Below, one piece after another: positions 34,666 to 43,317 of a stretch of DNA of 64,000 nt (the stretch's first letter is position 1; each line of letters begins with the position of its first letter). Made by a program: the position numbers and the translations under genes. A model generated the notes under the pieces. The model saw only the letters and a program-made list of their open reading frames with translations, was not told where the DNA came from and did no database searches. Source of the stretch: Polycyclovorans sp002706265 (GTDB taxonomy: Bacteria > Pseudomonadota > Gammaproteobacteria > Nevskiales > Nevskiaceae). The stretch spans positions 1 to 64,000 of the forward strand of contig CAXBBM010000003.1 of NCBI GenBank assembly GCA_963973915.1. Reading direction: 5' to 3'.

Positions 34666-36216
34666 GTGTACATCACTCAGACCCTGCGGCGCGCAGTACA
34701 GATTCGTGCCACCGGTACCGCCACGATCTGCGGCAATCGCCGCCAGACCTGGGCTCAGTTCGAGCAGCGTATCGCCCGGCTGGGCGCGGCCCTGAAGTCG
34801 CTTGGGGTGGGGCCTGAAGACCGCGTGGCCGTGCTGGCACTGAACAGCGATCGCTATGTCGAGTACTTCTACGCGGTGGCCTGGATCGGTGCGGCGGCCA
34901 ACCCGGTGAACATCCGCCTGGCGCCGCCCGAGATTGCCTACACGCTCGACGACTCCGCCAGTGCCGTGCTGTTCGTGGACGACACCTTCGCGAAGATGCT
35001 GCCGGCGCTGCGTCCGCTGATGAAAACGGTCAAGCACGTCGTGTTCATGGGCGATGGGGCGCTGCCCGAGGGCTGCCTGTCTTACGAAGCCCTGATTGCC
35101 GATCACGCGCCCGTGGCCGACGCCAATGTCGGCGGCGGCGCGCTGGCCGGCCTGTTCTACACCGGCGGCACCACGGGCAAGTCCAAGGGCGTGATGCTCA
35201 CGCACGACAACGTGGTGTTCAATGCCCTGAACGTGATTCCGGCGCTGCATTACGACGACACCGCCATCTACCTGCACGCGGCGCCGATGTTCCACTTGGC
35301 CGACATGGCCAATACCTTCGCCGTGACCATGGCGGGGGGCACCCATGTCGCCATCCCACGCTTCGACGTGGATGATGTGCTCACCACCGTCGCCCGCGAA
35401 CGCGTGACCCACACGGTGCTGGTGCCGACGATGATCAACCTGCTGATCAGCTCCGGCAAGGTCGCCGATCACGATGTGTCCAGCCTGCGGCGCATGCTGT
35501 ATGGCGCCTCACCCATGCCCGAAGCGGTGCTGCTGCGCGCCATGGCGGCACTGCCCGGCGTCGGCTTCACTCAGGGCTATGGCCAGACCGAAGCGGCTCC
35601 GGTGGTGAGCTTTCTGGAGGCCAAGTTCCACGTTGCCGGCGGCTCCAAGCTCACCAGCGCAGGGCGCCCCGCCTATGGCGTCGAGGTGGTGGTCATGGAC
35701 GAGAACGATGTGGAGGCACCGCGCGGCACCGTCGGCGAGATTTGCGCCCGCGGCCTGAACGTGATGCGCGGCTACTGGGGCATGGAGGAACAGAGCCGGG
35801 AAACCCTGCGCAACGGCTGGCTGCACACCGGTGACCTGGGCTACATGGACGAGGAGGGTTTCATCTTCCTGGTCGACCGCGCCAAGGACATGATCATCAG
35901 CGGCGGCGAGAACATCTTCAGCGTCGAGGTGGAAGGGGCCATCTACCAGCATCCGGCCGTACAGGAATGCGCGGTCATCGGTATTCCCAGCGAGCAATGG
36001 GGCGAGGCGGTACTCGCCGTGGTGGTGCCCAAAGATGGTGCCACGGTGACCGGCGAAGAGATCATCGCCCACTGCCGCACGCTGATCGCCGGCTACAAGG
36101 TGCCGCGCAGCGTCGAACTTCGCCAGGAGCCGCTGCCGGTCAGTGGCGCCGGGAAGATCCTCAAGACCGACCTGCGCAAGCCGTACTGGGCGGGTCGCAG
36201 CAAGTCCGTCAATTGA
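34666..36216 (+). CDS. AMP-forming acyl-CoA synthetase
   Basis: A 516-residue ANL-family ligase. The P-loop LFYTGGTTGKSKG, the adenylate motif GYGQTEA, TGDLGYMDEEGF and the C-terminal catalytic Lys in GAGKILKTDLR are all present. Length and motifs match medium/long-chain or alicyclic acid-CoA ligases. The start is GTG, preceded by GGGAGG. It lies 74 bases downstream of operator copy 4 and is followed by a nitroreductase on the same strand. The acid it activates is probably the entry substrate of one of the operons here; its identity is unknown. Confidence 0.9.
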   Translation: MYITQTLRRAVQIRATGTATICGNRRQTWAQFEQRIARLGAALKSLGVGPEDRVAVLALNSDRYVEYFYAVAWIGAAANPVNIRLAPPEIAYTLDDSASAVLFVDDTFAKMLPALRPLMKTVKHVVFMGDGALPEGCLSYEALIADHAPVADANVGGGALAGLFYTGGTTGKSKGVMLTHDNVVFNALNVIPALHYDDTAIYLHAAPMFHLADMANTFAVTMAGGTHVAIPRFDVDDVLTTVARERVTHTVLVPTMINLLISSGKVADHDVSSLRRMLYGASPMPEAVLLRAMAALPGVGFTQGYGQTEAAPVVSFLEAKFHVAGGSKLTSAGRPAYGVEVVVMDENDVEAPRGTVGEICARGLNVMRGYWGMEEQSRETLRNGWLHTGDLGYMDEEGFIFLVDRAKDMIISGGENIFSVEVEGAIYQHPAVQECAVIGIPSEQWGEAVLAVVVPKDGATVTGEEIIAHCRTLIAGYKVPRSVELRQEPLPVSGAGKILKTDLRKPYWAGRSKSVN

Positions 36217-36268
36217 TGGGTGGCCGGCTCCAGCATGCGGCCTGCTGCGCGGTTCATCGGGATGCGCC

Positions 36269-36985
36269 ATGAGTGAGACGTTCGCGTCACCCGACGCGCA
36301 TCCGGTTGATCGCGCCATCGCAAGCCGTCGCTCGGTGCGGGCGTTCACCGACAGGCCGGTGTCGCGCGAGGCGATCGAGCACGTGTTGCAGATCGCCTCG
36401 CGGGCGCCCTCGGGCACCAACACCCAGCCGTGGAAGGTGTACGTGCTGACGGGTGCCGCACGTGAGGCCCTGAGCCGCGACATTCTCGACGCCTTCGACC
36501 AGCCCGACTGGGCGCAGACGCATCGCGATGAGTACGATTACTACCCCACTGAGTGGAAGTCGCCCTTCATCGACCGGCGCCGCAAGGTGGGCTGGGATCT
36601 CTACGGCCTGCTCGGCATCGGCAAGCAGGACAAGCCGGGCATGCACGCGCAGCACGCGCGCAACTATCGCTTCTTCGATGCGCCGGTGGGCCTGATGTTC
36701 ACCATCGACCGTATTCTGGGGCGGGGCAGCTGGATGGATTACGGCATGTTCCTGCAGAACATCATGGTTGCGGCCCGGGGCCACGGGCTGGATACCTGCC
36801 CGCAGGCGGCGTTCACACCGTTCCACCGCATCATCGCCCGGCACATCGCCATGCCGCCGGAAGAGATGCTGGTCTGCGGCATGGCGCTGGGTTATGCCGA
36901 CGACACGCACATCGCCAATCGCCTGGTGACCGAGCGTGAGCCCGTGGCCGGATTCACGCGCTTTATCGAGCAGCCAGTGGTGTGA
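36269..36985 (+). CDS. nitroreductase-family FMN oxidoreductase
   Basis: A 238-residue FMN-dependent oxidoreductase. The N-terminal SRRSVRAF and the APSGTNTQPW segment bind FMN; the C-terminal region with CGMALGYADD completes the fold. Family members reduce nitro groups, quinones or enones with NAD(P)H. The frame is open from 36143, but the ATG at 36269 gives the canonical N-terminus. It follows the synthetase by 52 bases. In this context reduction or desaturation of a ring enone is possible; this is inference. Confidence 0.85.
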   Translation: MSETFASPDAHPVDRAIASRRSVRAFTDRPVSREAIEHVLQIASRAPSGTNTQPWKVYVLTGAAREALSRDILDAFDQPDWAQTHRDEYDYYPTEWKSPFIDRRRKVGWDLYGLLGIGKQDKPGMHAQHARNYRFFDAPVGLMFTIDRILGRGSWMDYGMFLQNIMVAARGHGLDTCPQAAFTPFHRIIARHIAMPPEEMLVCGMALGYADDTHIANRLVTEREPVAGFTRFIEQPVV

Positions 36986-37021
36986 ACGGACGGTGGTAGG
37001 CGGCCGGAACGCGTCGTCGGT

Positions 37022-37336
37022 TCAGCTGCAGCGTACCGGCACGCTCCAGGGGTCGACCTCCCGTTGCGCGAGGCGGTCGCGAATTTTGCCGTTGACCCTC
37101 GCAGACGGAAACCGCTTCGTGAACGCGTGCAGCTCCTGCTGCACGCTTTCGAGCGCGCCGCAGGCGCAGGTGCCGAGGCCGACAATGCCCTCCAGATTGG
37201 CCAGAAATTCGCTGACCTTGCTCTTGTAGCGTTCGGGTGATTGACGCTGATAGTTCAGCCAGCCGGCGTAATAGGGCGCGATCAGCCCATCGCCGTAGCG
37301 CACACACACGCTCAGCCCCTTGGGCCGGAGGTACAC
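37022..37336 (-). CDS. small hypothetical protein, possibly 5'-truncated or frameshifted
   Basis: No family recognised. From the only standard start (GTG 37336) it gives 104 residues with four Cys, including a CAC. The frame stays open upstream to 37504 with convincing coding character (for example ALSRGLEIYADPDPAFF), yet holds no ATG, GTG or TTG there. An ATG at 37502 lies in another frame. So either translation starts at GTG without a visible ribosome site, or the gene is frameshifted near its 5' end. It lies downstream of the ACAD at 37539. Confidence 0.4.
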   Translation of the reverse strand: MYLRPKGLSVCVRYGDGLIAPYYAGWLNYQRQSPERYKSKVSEFLANLEGIVGLGTCACGALESVQQELHAFTKRFPSARVNGKIRDRLAQREVDPWSVPVRCS

Positions 37337-37538
37337 GGGCAGATAGTCCGGCGCTGTGGACTGCTCCAGTTGGGCGAAGAACGCCTGATCGGCAGGCTGG
37401 CCGTGCGTGTCTGCCAGCGCGCGGAAGAATGCCGGGTCGGGGTCGGCATAGATTTCGAGCCCGCGGCTGAGCGCGAAGCCTCTGAGGCGCGATTGCAGGC
37501 ATGGTCATGAGTGGACGACGCTGTCGGCCCGCGCGCCG

Positions 37539-38711
37539 CTAGCTTTTTCGCTGGTCGAACGCCCGGCCGTAGACCATGGCCGCAATGGTGTTGCGAAGGA
37601 TTTCCGTGGTGCCGCCACCCAGCGAGAAGCCACGCGAGTCGCGCACCATGCGCTCCAGCGGGAACTCGCGGGTGAAACCGTAATGGCCGTGAATCTGCAG
37701 CGCCTCGTTGGTCACCCGCTGCACCATCTCGTTGGCGTAGAGCTTGGCGTAGGCCGCTTCCAGCGGGTCTGGAAAACCGTCCACCAGATTCGTTGCGGCG
37801 CGATAGATCATCAGGCGGGCGGCATGGATCTGCGTGGCCATGTCGGCGACCTTCCACTGGATGCCCTGGAATTCACAGATCGGCTTGCCGAACTGCTTGC
37901 GCTCCAGCGAATAGCTGCGCGCCAGTTCGTAGGCGCCCTGGGCCACACCCAGACACATCGCCGCATTGCCGACGCGCTCGGGGCCGAAGGAACTCATCAG
38001 GCGCTTGAAGCTGCGCGTGGAATTCGGGTCGCCGGCCATGATCAGGTTCTCCACCGGCACCCGGCAGTGATCGAAGAACAGCTCCACCTCCGCCACACCA
38101 CGCCCGCCCATCTTCGGACCCGGATGGCCGATCTCGAAGCCTGGCGTGCCCTTTTCCACCACCAGCGCGCCGATGCCGCGCGGCCCCTGGGTCTTGCCCC
38201 AGCGCGCGAACACCAGGATGTGCGTCGCCACATGGCCACCGGTGCAGAAGCACTTCTGGCCGTTGAGGATGATGTGATCGCCGTCGGGCGTGGCACTGGT
38301 GATCATGTCGGTCATCGCCGAGCCGGCCCCCGGCTCGCTGATGCCGATGCCGAAGATGTTCTCGCCGCTGACGCAGCCCGGCAGCCAGCGCTTCTTCTGC
38401 TCCTCATTGCCGAGAACGGCGATCGCCCGCGACGGACCGTTGATGCCTACCTGTGCCACCAGTGCGGTGTTGAAGCAGACCCGCGCAATCTCTTCGAGCA
38501 GGATGGTGCCCTGGATGATGGGTGCGCCGGAGCCGCCGTATTCCTCCGGTATCACCAGCCCGAGATAACCCAGCTCGGCCAGCAGCTTGAGGTTTTCGGT
38601 GGGGTAGATTTCCTCTTCGTCCCAGTAGGCGGCCTTGGCTGCAAAGGCCCGTTCGGCCATCTTGCGGGCGTCTTCACGGAAGGATTCGAGTTCGGGGTCG
38701 AGTTGAAACAT
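37539..38711 (-). CDS. acyl-CoA dehydrogenase, IVD-type active site
   Basis: A 390-residue ACAD with the FAD loop IGISEPGAGSAMTD, the base Glu in FGPERVG, and GGGTTEILR at the C-terminus (Gly at the MCAD base position). The frame is open for about 100 more codons upstream, but the ATG at 38711 has GGAG at good distance. It is third in the operon with ACAD 39513 and the PaaG-like crotonase 38746. It aligns without gaps around the active site with ACAD 39513, which lacks the Glu, so the two may form a heteromer. Confidence 0.87.
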   Translation of the reverse strand: MFQLDPELESFREDARKMAERAFAAKAAYWDEEEIYPTENLKLLAELGYLGLVIPEEYGGSGAPIIQGTILLEEIARVCFNTALVAQVGINGPSRAIAVLGNEEQKKRWLPGCVSGENIFGIGISEPGAGSAMTDMITSATPDGDHIILNGQKCFCTGGHVATHILVFARWGKTQGPRGIGALVVEKGTPGFEIGHPGPKMGGRGVAEVELFFDHCRVPVENLIMAGDPNSTRSFKRLMSSFGPERVGNAAMCLGVAQGAYELARSYSLERKQFGKPICEFQGIQWKVADMATQIHAARLMIYRAATNLVDGFPDPLEAAYAKLYANEMVQRVTNEALQIHGHYGFTREFPLERMVRDSRGFSLGGGTTEILRNTIAAMVYGRAFDQRKS

Positions 38712-38745
38712 GGTCACTCCAGTGACGTGGCAATCGTGAACCGTA

Positions 38746-39516
38746 TTAACGGCCGTGGAACAGGGGCTTGCGCTTTTCGCGATAGGCGGCCACGCCCTCG
38801 CGGTGGTCCTGGGTCTGCAGTACTTCGGTCTGGATGTGCGATTCCAGTTCCAGGAATTCTTCGAGACTGGGCCTGGCGGCGGCGTGGAACATGCGCTTGC
38901 CCATGGCCAGCGCAAAGGTCGCCGACGAAGCCATCTCTTCGGCCAGTTCCATCGCGCGCGCGTCCAGCCTGGCGTCGTCCACGACTTCGGCGACCAGACC
39001 CAGCGACTGTGCTTCTTTGGCATCGAACAGGCGCGCGGACAGCATCAGCTCCCTGGCGCGGCGCGCACCGACAGCGTGCGTCATGAAGTAGGCCATCCCG
39101 CCGTCCGGTGCCAGGCCGACTTTCTTGAACACCAGGCCGAAGCGCGCGGTGTCGGAGGCGACCACCAGATCGCTGGCCAGCGCAAGGCTGAAGCCGACGC
39201 CGACGGTGGCGCCGCGCACCGCCGCGATGACGGGCTTGTCGAGGTTGGCGATGCCGAGGATGAACCGATGCGCCTGCTGCAGCCGTGCACGGCCGGCACG
39301 GACATCGAATCCGGTCATCGTGCCGATGTCGGAACCCGAGCAGAACGCGCGTCCGGTGCCGCACAGCACCACGCAGCGCACATCGGTATCGCGCTGGAGT
39401 TCCAGGGCCAAATCGCCAATGCGATCCTTCATCTCGCCGTTCAGCGCGTTGAGCGCATCGGGGCGGTCGAGGACGATGCGCGCGATGGCGCCTGTGCGTT
39501 CGAGGCGAACGGTCAT
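38746..39516 (-). CDS. crotonase, PaaG-like enoyl-CoA isomerase
   Basis: A 256-residue crotonase. Hydratase glutamates are absent (GVGFSLA has Ser, FGLVFK has Phe), but KKVGLAPDGGMAYF matches the Asp-containing stretch of PaaG, which uses Asp for isomerisation of enoyl-CoA or ring epoxide. The oxyanion segment AFCSGSD is intact. It is therefore more likely a double-bond isomerase than a hydratase. The ATG overlaps the stop of the ACAD at 39513 (ATGA) and has GGGAG upstream. It lies between two ACAD genes. Confidence 0.84.
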   Translation of the reverse strand: MTVRLERTGAIARIVLDRPDALNALNGEMKDRIGDLALELQRDTDVRCVVLCGTGRAFCSGSDIGTMTGFDVRAGRARLQQAHRFILGIANLDKPVIAAVRGATVGVGFSLALASDLVVASDTARFGLVFKKVGLAPDGGMAYFMTHAVGARRARELMLSARLFDAKEAQSLGLVAEVVDDARLDARAMELAEEMASSATFALAMGKRMFHAAARPSLEEFLELESHIQTEVLQTQDHREGVAAYREKRKPLFHGR

Positions 39517-40679
39517 GAAGCTGCTCCCTGTGCTCTGAAGATGTGGCTGGCGATGGTGTTCTTCTGTGTCTGCGTGGTGCCGCCGGTGATGGTCAGCATG
39601 CGCACGTCGCGCACCATGCGCTCCAGCGGCAGCGCCCCGAAGTAGCCGTAGCCGCCGAACATCTGCTGGCACTGCAGCGTGACCTTCTGCGCCATCTCGG
39701 TGGCCTGCACCTTGGCGATCGACGACAGGCAGGGATCGGGCCGGCCGGCATCGACCAGCGCCAGCGCCTTGTAGCAGAGGCAGCGCGCGGCTTCGATCTC
39801 GATCAGCATGTCGGCCATCATCCAGCGCAGGCCCTGCATCTCGCAGAGCTTCTGGCCGAACTGCTCGCGCACCATCATGTAGTCGCGGGCCAGATCGAAG
39901 GCGCCTTCGGCGACGCCCAGGGCCATCACGCCCATGCCCACACGGGTACCGTTGTAGATGTTCAGCGGCTGCACGAAGGCGCGCGAATGCCCGGCCTCAC
40001 CAAGCGTGACGACATTGCTGGCCGGCACACGCACCTGGTCGAAGAACAGCTCGCACTCCGAGGCGCCGCGCACGCCCATCTTGTTCTCCAGCCGGTGCAC
40101 GGTGACGCCGGGTCGGTCGCGCTCGACGAGAATCGTCCCGATGCCACGCGCGCCGGTGCCGGGCGCGAAGCGCGCGTACACCAGGTGCATGTCGGCGCGG
40201 TCGCCAAAGGTGGTGAAGATCTTCTGGCCGTTGACGATGTAGTGGTCGCCGTCGCGCGTGGCGGTGGTGCGGATGGCGGTGCCGTCGGAGCCGGCCTGCG
40301 GCTCGGTCCAGGCGATGCTGATTTCCAGTTCGCCCCTGACGACTTTCGGCAGCAGTCGCGCGCGCAGCGCAGCCGGCGCGTGGTTGGCGATGATGCGCGG
40401 CGACACATTCTGGTCGTGCACGATCATGGCGGTGAGCATGTCGACCTTGGCGATTTCCTCGACCACCAGATAGGTGCTGACCAGCCCCGCGCCGCTGCCG
40501 CCGTGTTCGCGGTCGATGGACAGGCCCAGATAGCCAAGCTCGGCGAGGAGATGCTTGTTCTCCTCCGGGAATTCCTCGTTGCGGTCCCAGCGGGCCGCCT
40601 TGTCCTTGAACCGCTCCTGCGCCAGACGTCGCGCGGCGTCGCGCAGTTTGGCTTGCTCATCGGTTGGCTCGAAGTTCAC
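39513..40679 (-). CDS. acyl-CoA dehydrogenase-fold protein lacking both catalytic Glu positions
   Basis: A 388-residue ACAD-fold protein with an intact FAD loop (IAWTEPQAGSDGTA) and QKIFTT strand. The IVD-type base position reads YNGTRVG (Thr for Glu), and the MCAD position reads TITGGTTQ (Gly for Glu). It may be a flavin-binding partner chain or use another residue. The frame extends to 40739 through the operator; the GTG at 40679 gives the normal NFEPTDEQ N-terminus and is preferred. It opens the minus-strand operon with 38746 and 37539. Confidence 0.83.
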   Translation of the reverse strand: MNFEPTDEQAKLRDAARRLAQERFKDKAARWDRNEEFPEENKHLLAELGYLGLSIDREHGGSGAGLVSTYLVVEEIAKVDMLTAMIVHDQNVSPRIIANHAPAALRARLLPKVVRGELEISIAWTEPQAGSDGTAIRTTATRDGDHYIVNGQKIFTTFGDRADMHLVYARFAPGTGARGIGTILVERDRPGVTVHRLENKMGVRGASECELFFDQVRVPASNVVTLGEAGHSRAFVQPLNIYNGTRVGMGVMALGVAEGAFDLARDYMMVREQFGQKLCEMQGLRWMMADMLIEIEAARCLCYKALALVDAGRPDPCLSSIAKVQATEMAQKVTLQCQQMFGGYGYFGALPLERMVRDVRMLTITGGTTQTQKNTIASHIFRAQGAAS

Positions 40680-40717
40680 GGGGGCTCGCAGTTGCCGTGG
40701 AATGTCGTGTAATCTAA

Positions 40718-40731
40718 CTAACATCTGTTCG
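40718..40731. promoter_or_regulatory. palindromic operator, copy 5
   Basis: CTAAC-ATCT-GTTCG, one arm mismatch; read on the other strand it is CGAAC-AGAT-GTTAG, very like copy 3. An overlapping second CTAAC lies at 40714. It sits between the divergent ACAD (start 40679) and crotonase (start 40810). Confidence 0.65.
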
Positions 40732-40809
40732 ATTTGCACGTCGGTCCCCTTGTTCTTTGTGACGGTCCGGCGCTCGTTTCACCTCAACATCCCTACCAAG
40801 GAGTACACC

Positions 40810-41595
40810 GTGTCGGAAGCCGAAGTGCTGTACAGCGTTGACAACCACGTTGCCACGATCACCCTCAATCGCCCCAAGACCCTGAACGCCTTCACCGGCG
40901 ACAACATCAAGGAAATGCAGGACTTGATGGACAAGGCAACGAACGACCGCGACGTCGGCGTCATCGTGCTGACCGGCAGCGGCGAGCGCGCGTTCTGCGT
41001 GGGCGGCGACATCAACTGGGAGAAGGGCAGCGACGACGGCAAGAGCGGTCTTGAAGATCTCAACTTCACCTTCAACCGCCAGATCGCCGAATGCCTCAAG
41101 CCGGTGATCGCGCGCGTCAACGGCTACGCCATTGGTGGCGGGCACCACATCGCCTACTTCTGCGACTTCACCATCGCCGCCGAGCACGCCATCTTTGGCC
41201 AGAACGGTCCGCGTGTCGGCTCGCCGGCCGGCGGTTACATCGTCAGCCACGCGGCCAACGTGCTCGGCCACAAGCGCGCGCGCGAACTGTGGATGCTGTG
41301 CCGCCGCTACACCGCCGCGCAGGCCCTGGAATGGGGGCTGGCCAACGCCGTGGTGCCCAAGCAGCAGCTCGACGCCGAAGTGCGCAAGTGGGCGGACGAA
41401 CTGCTTGCGGTCAGCCCCACCTGCCTGAAGATTCTCAAGCGCTCGTTCTACTACCAGATGGAGCCGATCATGCAGCGCGACATGAACGACATGATCAAGG
41501 AGATTGCGCCGGACTACTTCCGCACCGGCGAGCAGGCCGAAGGCGCCGCGGCCTTCCTGGCCAAGCGCAAGCCCGACTTCACCCCGTTCCGCTGA
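40810..41595 (+). CDS. crotonase, MenB/BadI-like
   Basis: A 261-residue crotonase whose closest look is to MenB (naphthoate synthase) and BadI (ketocyclohexane-carboxyl-CoA ring hydrolase). It shows AFCVGGD, NGYAIGGGHHIAYFCDFTIA, FGQNGPRVGS, GHKRAREL and a C-terminal RKPDF. In MenB and BadI an Asp precedes the GGY/PGY turn; here SPAGGY has Ala. So it may do a related ring-closing or ring-opening C-C reaction with altered chemistry. The start is GTG with AAGGAG 6 bases upstream; the longer frame upstream is rejected. Operator copy 5 lies 78 bases before it. Confidence 0.83.
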   Translation: MSEAEVLYSVDNHVATITLNRPKTLNAFTGDNIKEMQDLMDKATNDRDVGVIVLTGSGERAFCVGGDINWEKGSDDGKSGLEDLNFTFNRQIAECLKPVIARVNGYAIGGGHHIAYFCDFTIAAEHAIFGQNGPRVGSPAGGYIVSHAANVLGHKRARELWMLCRRYTAAQALEWGLANAVVPKQQLDAEVRKWADELLAVSPTCLKILKRSFYYQMEPIMQRDMNDMIKEIAPDYFRTGEQAEGAAAFLAKRKPDFTPFR

Positions 41596-41626
41596 AACGG
41601 CGCGTCGCCCGCTTGGAGATGTGCCG

Positions 41627-42424
41627 ATGAACAGCCTCGAACTGAAAGACAAGGTGGCGGTGGTCACGGGCGCGACGGCCTTCATCGGCCGCGCCTGCGC
41701 GATCCGGCTGGCCGAACAGGGCGCCGCCGTGGTCGTCAGCGGTCGCAATGCGGAGGCGGGCGCGGCCGTGGTGGCGGAGATCGAAGCGGCGGGCGGCCGC
41801 GCCTGTTTCGAGGCGGCGGACCTGTTCGACGCGGGGCAGATGCAGGCCATGGCGGATCGCGTCGCGGCACGCTTCGGGCGTATCGACGTGCTGGTGGCCA
41901 GCGGTGCCGGTGCCAGCCACGATTCGCCTTCGTTCCGCCTGTTCAAGGACATGGACCTTGAGCACTACGACCAGTATCTGCGCGCGCATTTTCTTGCGCG
42001 GGTGTACGCGATTCGTGCCCTGCAGCCCCATCTGCGCGATGCCGGTGGCGGCAGCATGGTCATGATCGGCACCGACGCCGGTCGCGTGGCGACGGTGGGC
42101 GAATCGGTATTGGGCGGTTCGACCAGCGGCATGATGCACATGTGTCGCGTGCTGGCGCGCGAGTTCGGCCGCGAGAAGATTCGCATCAACATCGTGGCGA
42201 TGAGTTTCATCTCCGACGCCATCCCGCGCTGGGGTGCCGGGTCTGCGGCCCTGATGGCCGATCAGGGCAAGGGCGGCATGCTGGAGAACCTGCGCAAGCG
42301 CATGCTGTTCGACGTCACCTGCCGGGACATCGCCAATGCGGCGGCGTTCTTCGCCGGGCCGCAGTCTGCCGCGATCACCGGGCAGACGCTCAGCGTCAAT
42401 GGCGGCCTGAGCACGCCCGGCTGA
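41627..42424 (+). CDS. SDR-fold protein without the Tyr-x3-Lys catalytic pair
   Basis: A 265-residue SDR-fold protein. The N-terminal nucleotide motif TGATAFIG (14-21) is present, but NNAG is replaced by ASGAG, and the YxxxK pair by Leu162...Thr166 (LGGSTSGMMH). The final strand TLSVNGGLS is SDR-like. It is thus unlikely to be an ordinary alcohol dehydrogenase; it could be an enoyl reductase-like, lyase or binding protein. The ATG has GGAG upstream. It follows the MenB/BadI-like crotonase by 31 bases. A hairpin overlaps its stop. Confidence 0.82.
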   Translation: MNSLELKDKVAVVTGATAFIGRACAIRLAEQGAAVVVSGRNAEAGAAVVAEIEAAGGRACFEAADLFDAGQMQAMADRVAARFGRIDVLVASGAGASHDSPSFRLFKDMDLEHYDQYLRAHFLARVYAIRALQPHLRDAGGGSMVMIGTDAGRVATVGESVLGGSTSGMMHMCRVLAREFGREKIRINIVAMSFISDAIPRWGAGSAALMADQGKGGMLENLRKRMLFDVTCRDIANAAAFFAGPQSAAITGQTLSVNGGLSTPG

Positions 42425-42437
42425 AGCCCGGGCGTGC
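42411..42437. terminator. hairpin overlapping the stop, between convergent genes
   Basis: GCACGCCCGG / CCGGGCGTGC, a perfect 10-bp stem with a 7-base loop containing the TGA of the SDR-fold gene. It lies 10 bases from the end of the convergent NUDIX gene. No T-run. Confidence 0.6.
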
Positions 42438-42446
42438 GCGGTGACG

Positions 42447-43259
42447 TCAGGGTTTGCCCGGCGGCGCCTGCGGGGGCGCGAATTCCGTGACGCCGTAGCC
42501 GGCCTCGGCCGGAATGATCAGCCGCTTGCCCTGCGGCCCCTTGATCACTTCGGGCACCACCGTGACCACCGCGTGTGTGCGCGCGGCATCAAGGGCGGCC
42601 TCCACGCGGTCAGAAAAGCCCAGCTTCTTCACATTGAGTTCGGTCGCCGGCACCAGGGTGTGGACACCGGCCGCGGCCTGAGACAGGGCGTGCGCGGGAC
42701 GCAGCCACAGCGAGTCCACCAGTTCGCTGCCGTCGTGTACCGCGAGCTGCTCGGCCGGTGCCACGGCGAGGTAGAAGTGCGTGTCGAAGCGCTTGGGCAT
42801 GAAGACCGGCGTGATCCAGTGCGCGAAGGGCACCAGTTCTTCGCAGGCCAGTTCGAGGTCTTCGGTCTCGAGCATGTCGGCGATGCCGAGGTCGCCCTTG
42901 TCCAGCACCTTGCGGTAGCGCGGCCCGAGTTCGGCCAGACGGGCGGGTCCGAGCAGGCGCTGCTCGCCGCGCGCGCGCGCAAGCAGCACGCCGCACTCCT
43001 CGAAGGCTTCGCGAATCGCGGCAACGCGCAGGGTGATCTGCTCGGGTGCCAGGCCGGCAATGCCGGTACAGCGCAGTTGTACGCGCGGGTCTTCATCGCC
43101 CGGCGCGAGCTTGCCGCCGGGGAAGACCAAGGCCCCGGCGGCAAAGTCGATCTCGTGGTGACGCACCACCATGAAGACTTCCAGGGCCTCGGCGCCGTCG
43201 CGCAGCAGCAGGATGGTGGCGGCGAGGCGGGGGGTGCTGCTGGGGGGTGCAGATGACAT
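42447..43259 (-). CDS. NUDIX hydrolase, NUDT19/CoA-diphosphatase-like
   Basis: A 270-residue NUDIX protein. The box starts with FPGGK (46-50) and ends with REAFEECGVLL (83-93), so a stretch of about 20 extra residues splits the usual 23-residue box. Such an insertion is known in peroxisomal NUDT19, which hydrolyses CoA and acyl-CoA to 3',5'-ADP and phosphopantetheine products. A role in trimming the CoA pool of this degradation cluster is plausible. The ATG is at 43259. It is the last gene of the nine-gene minus operon from 51053, 58 bases after the racemase-like gene. Confidence 0.83.
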   Translation of the reverse strand: MSSAPPSSTPRLAATILLLRDGAEALEVFMVVRHHEIDFAAGALVFPGGKLAPGDEDPRVQLRCTGIAGLAPEQITLRVAAIREAFEECGVLLARARGEQRLLGPARLAELGPRYRKVLDKGDLGIADMLETEDLELACEELVPFAHWITPVFMPKRFDTHFYLAVAPAEQLAVHDGSELVDSLWLRPAHALSQAAAGVHTLVPATELNVKKLGFSDRVEAALDAARTHAVVTVVPEVIKGPQGKRLIIPAEAGYGVTEFAPPQAPPGKP

Positions 43260-43317
43260 GGTGAAGTCCTTCGCAAGGCAATGTGGTGGATGAGCAGGCC
43301 GGTCCGACGTGGCCGTA

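Noticed and set aside
40555..40809. Longer N-terminus for the crotonase at 40810
   Set aside because: It runs through the operator and into the divergent ACAD; the GTG at 40810 has AAGGAG in the right place.
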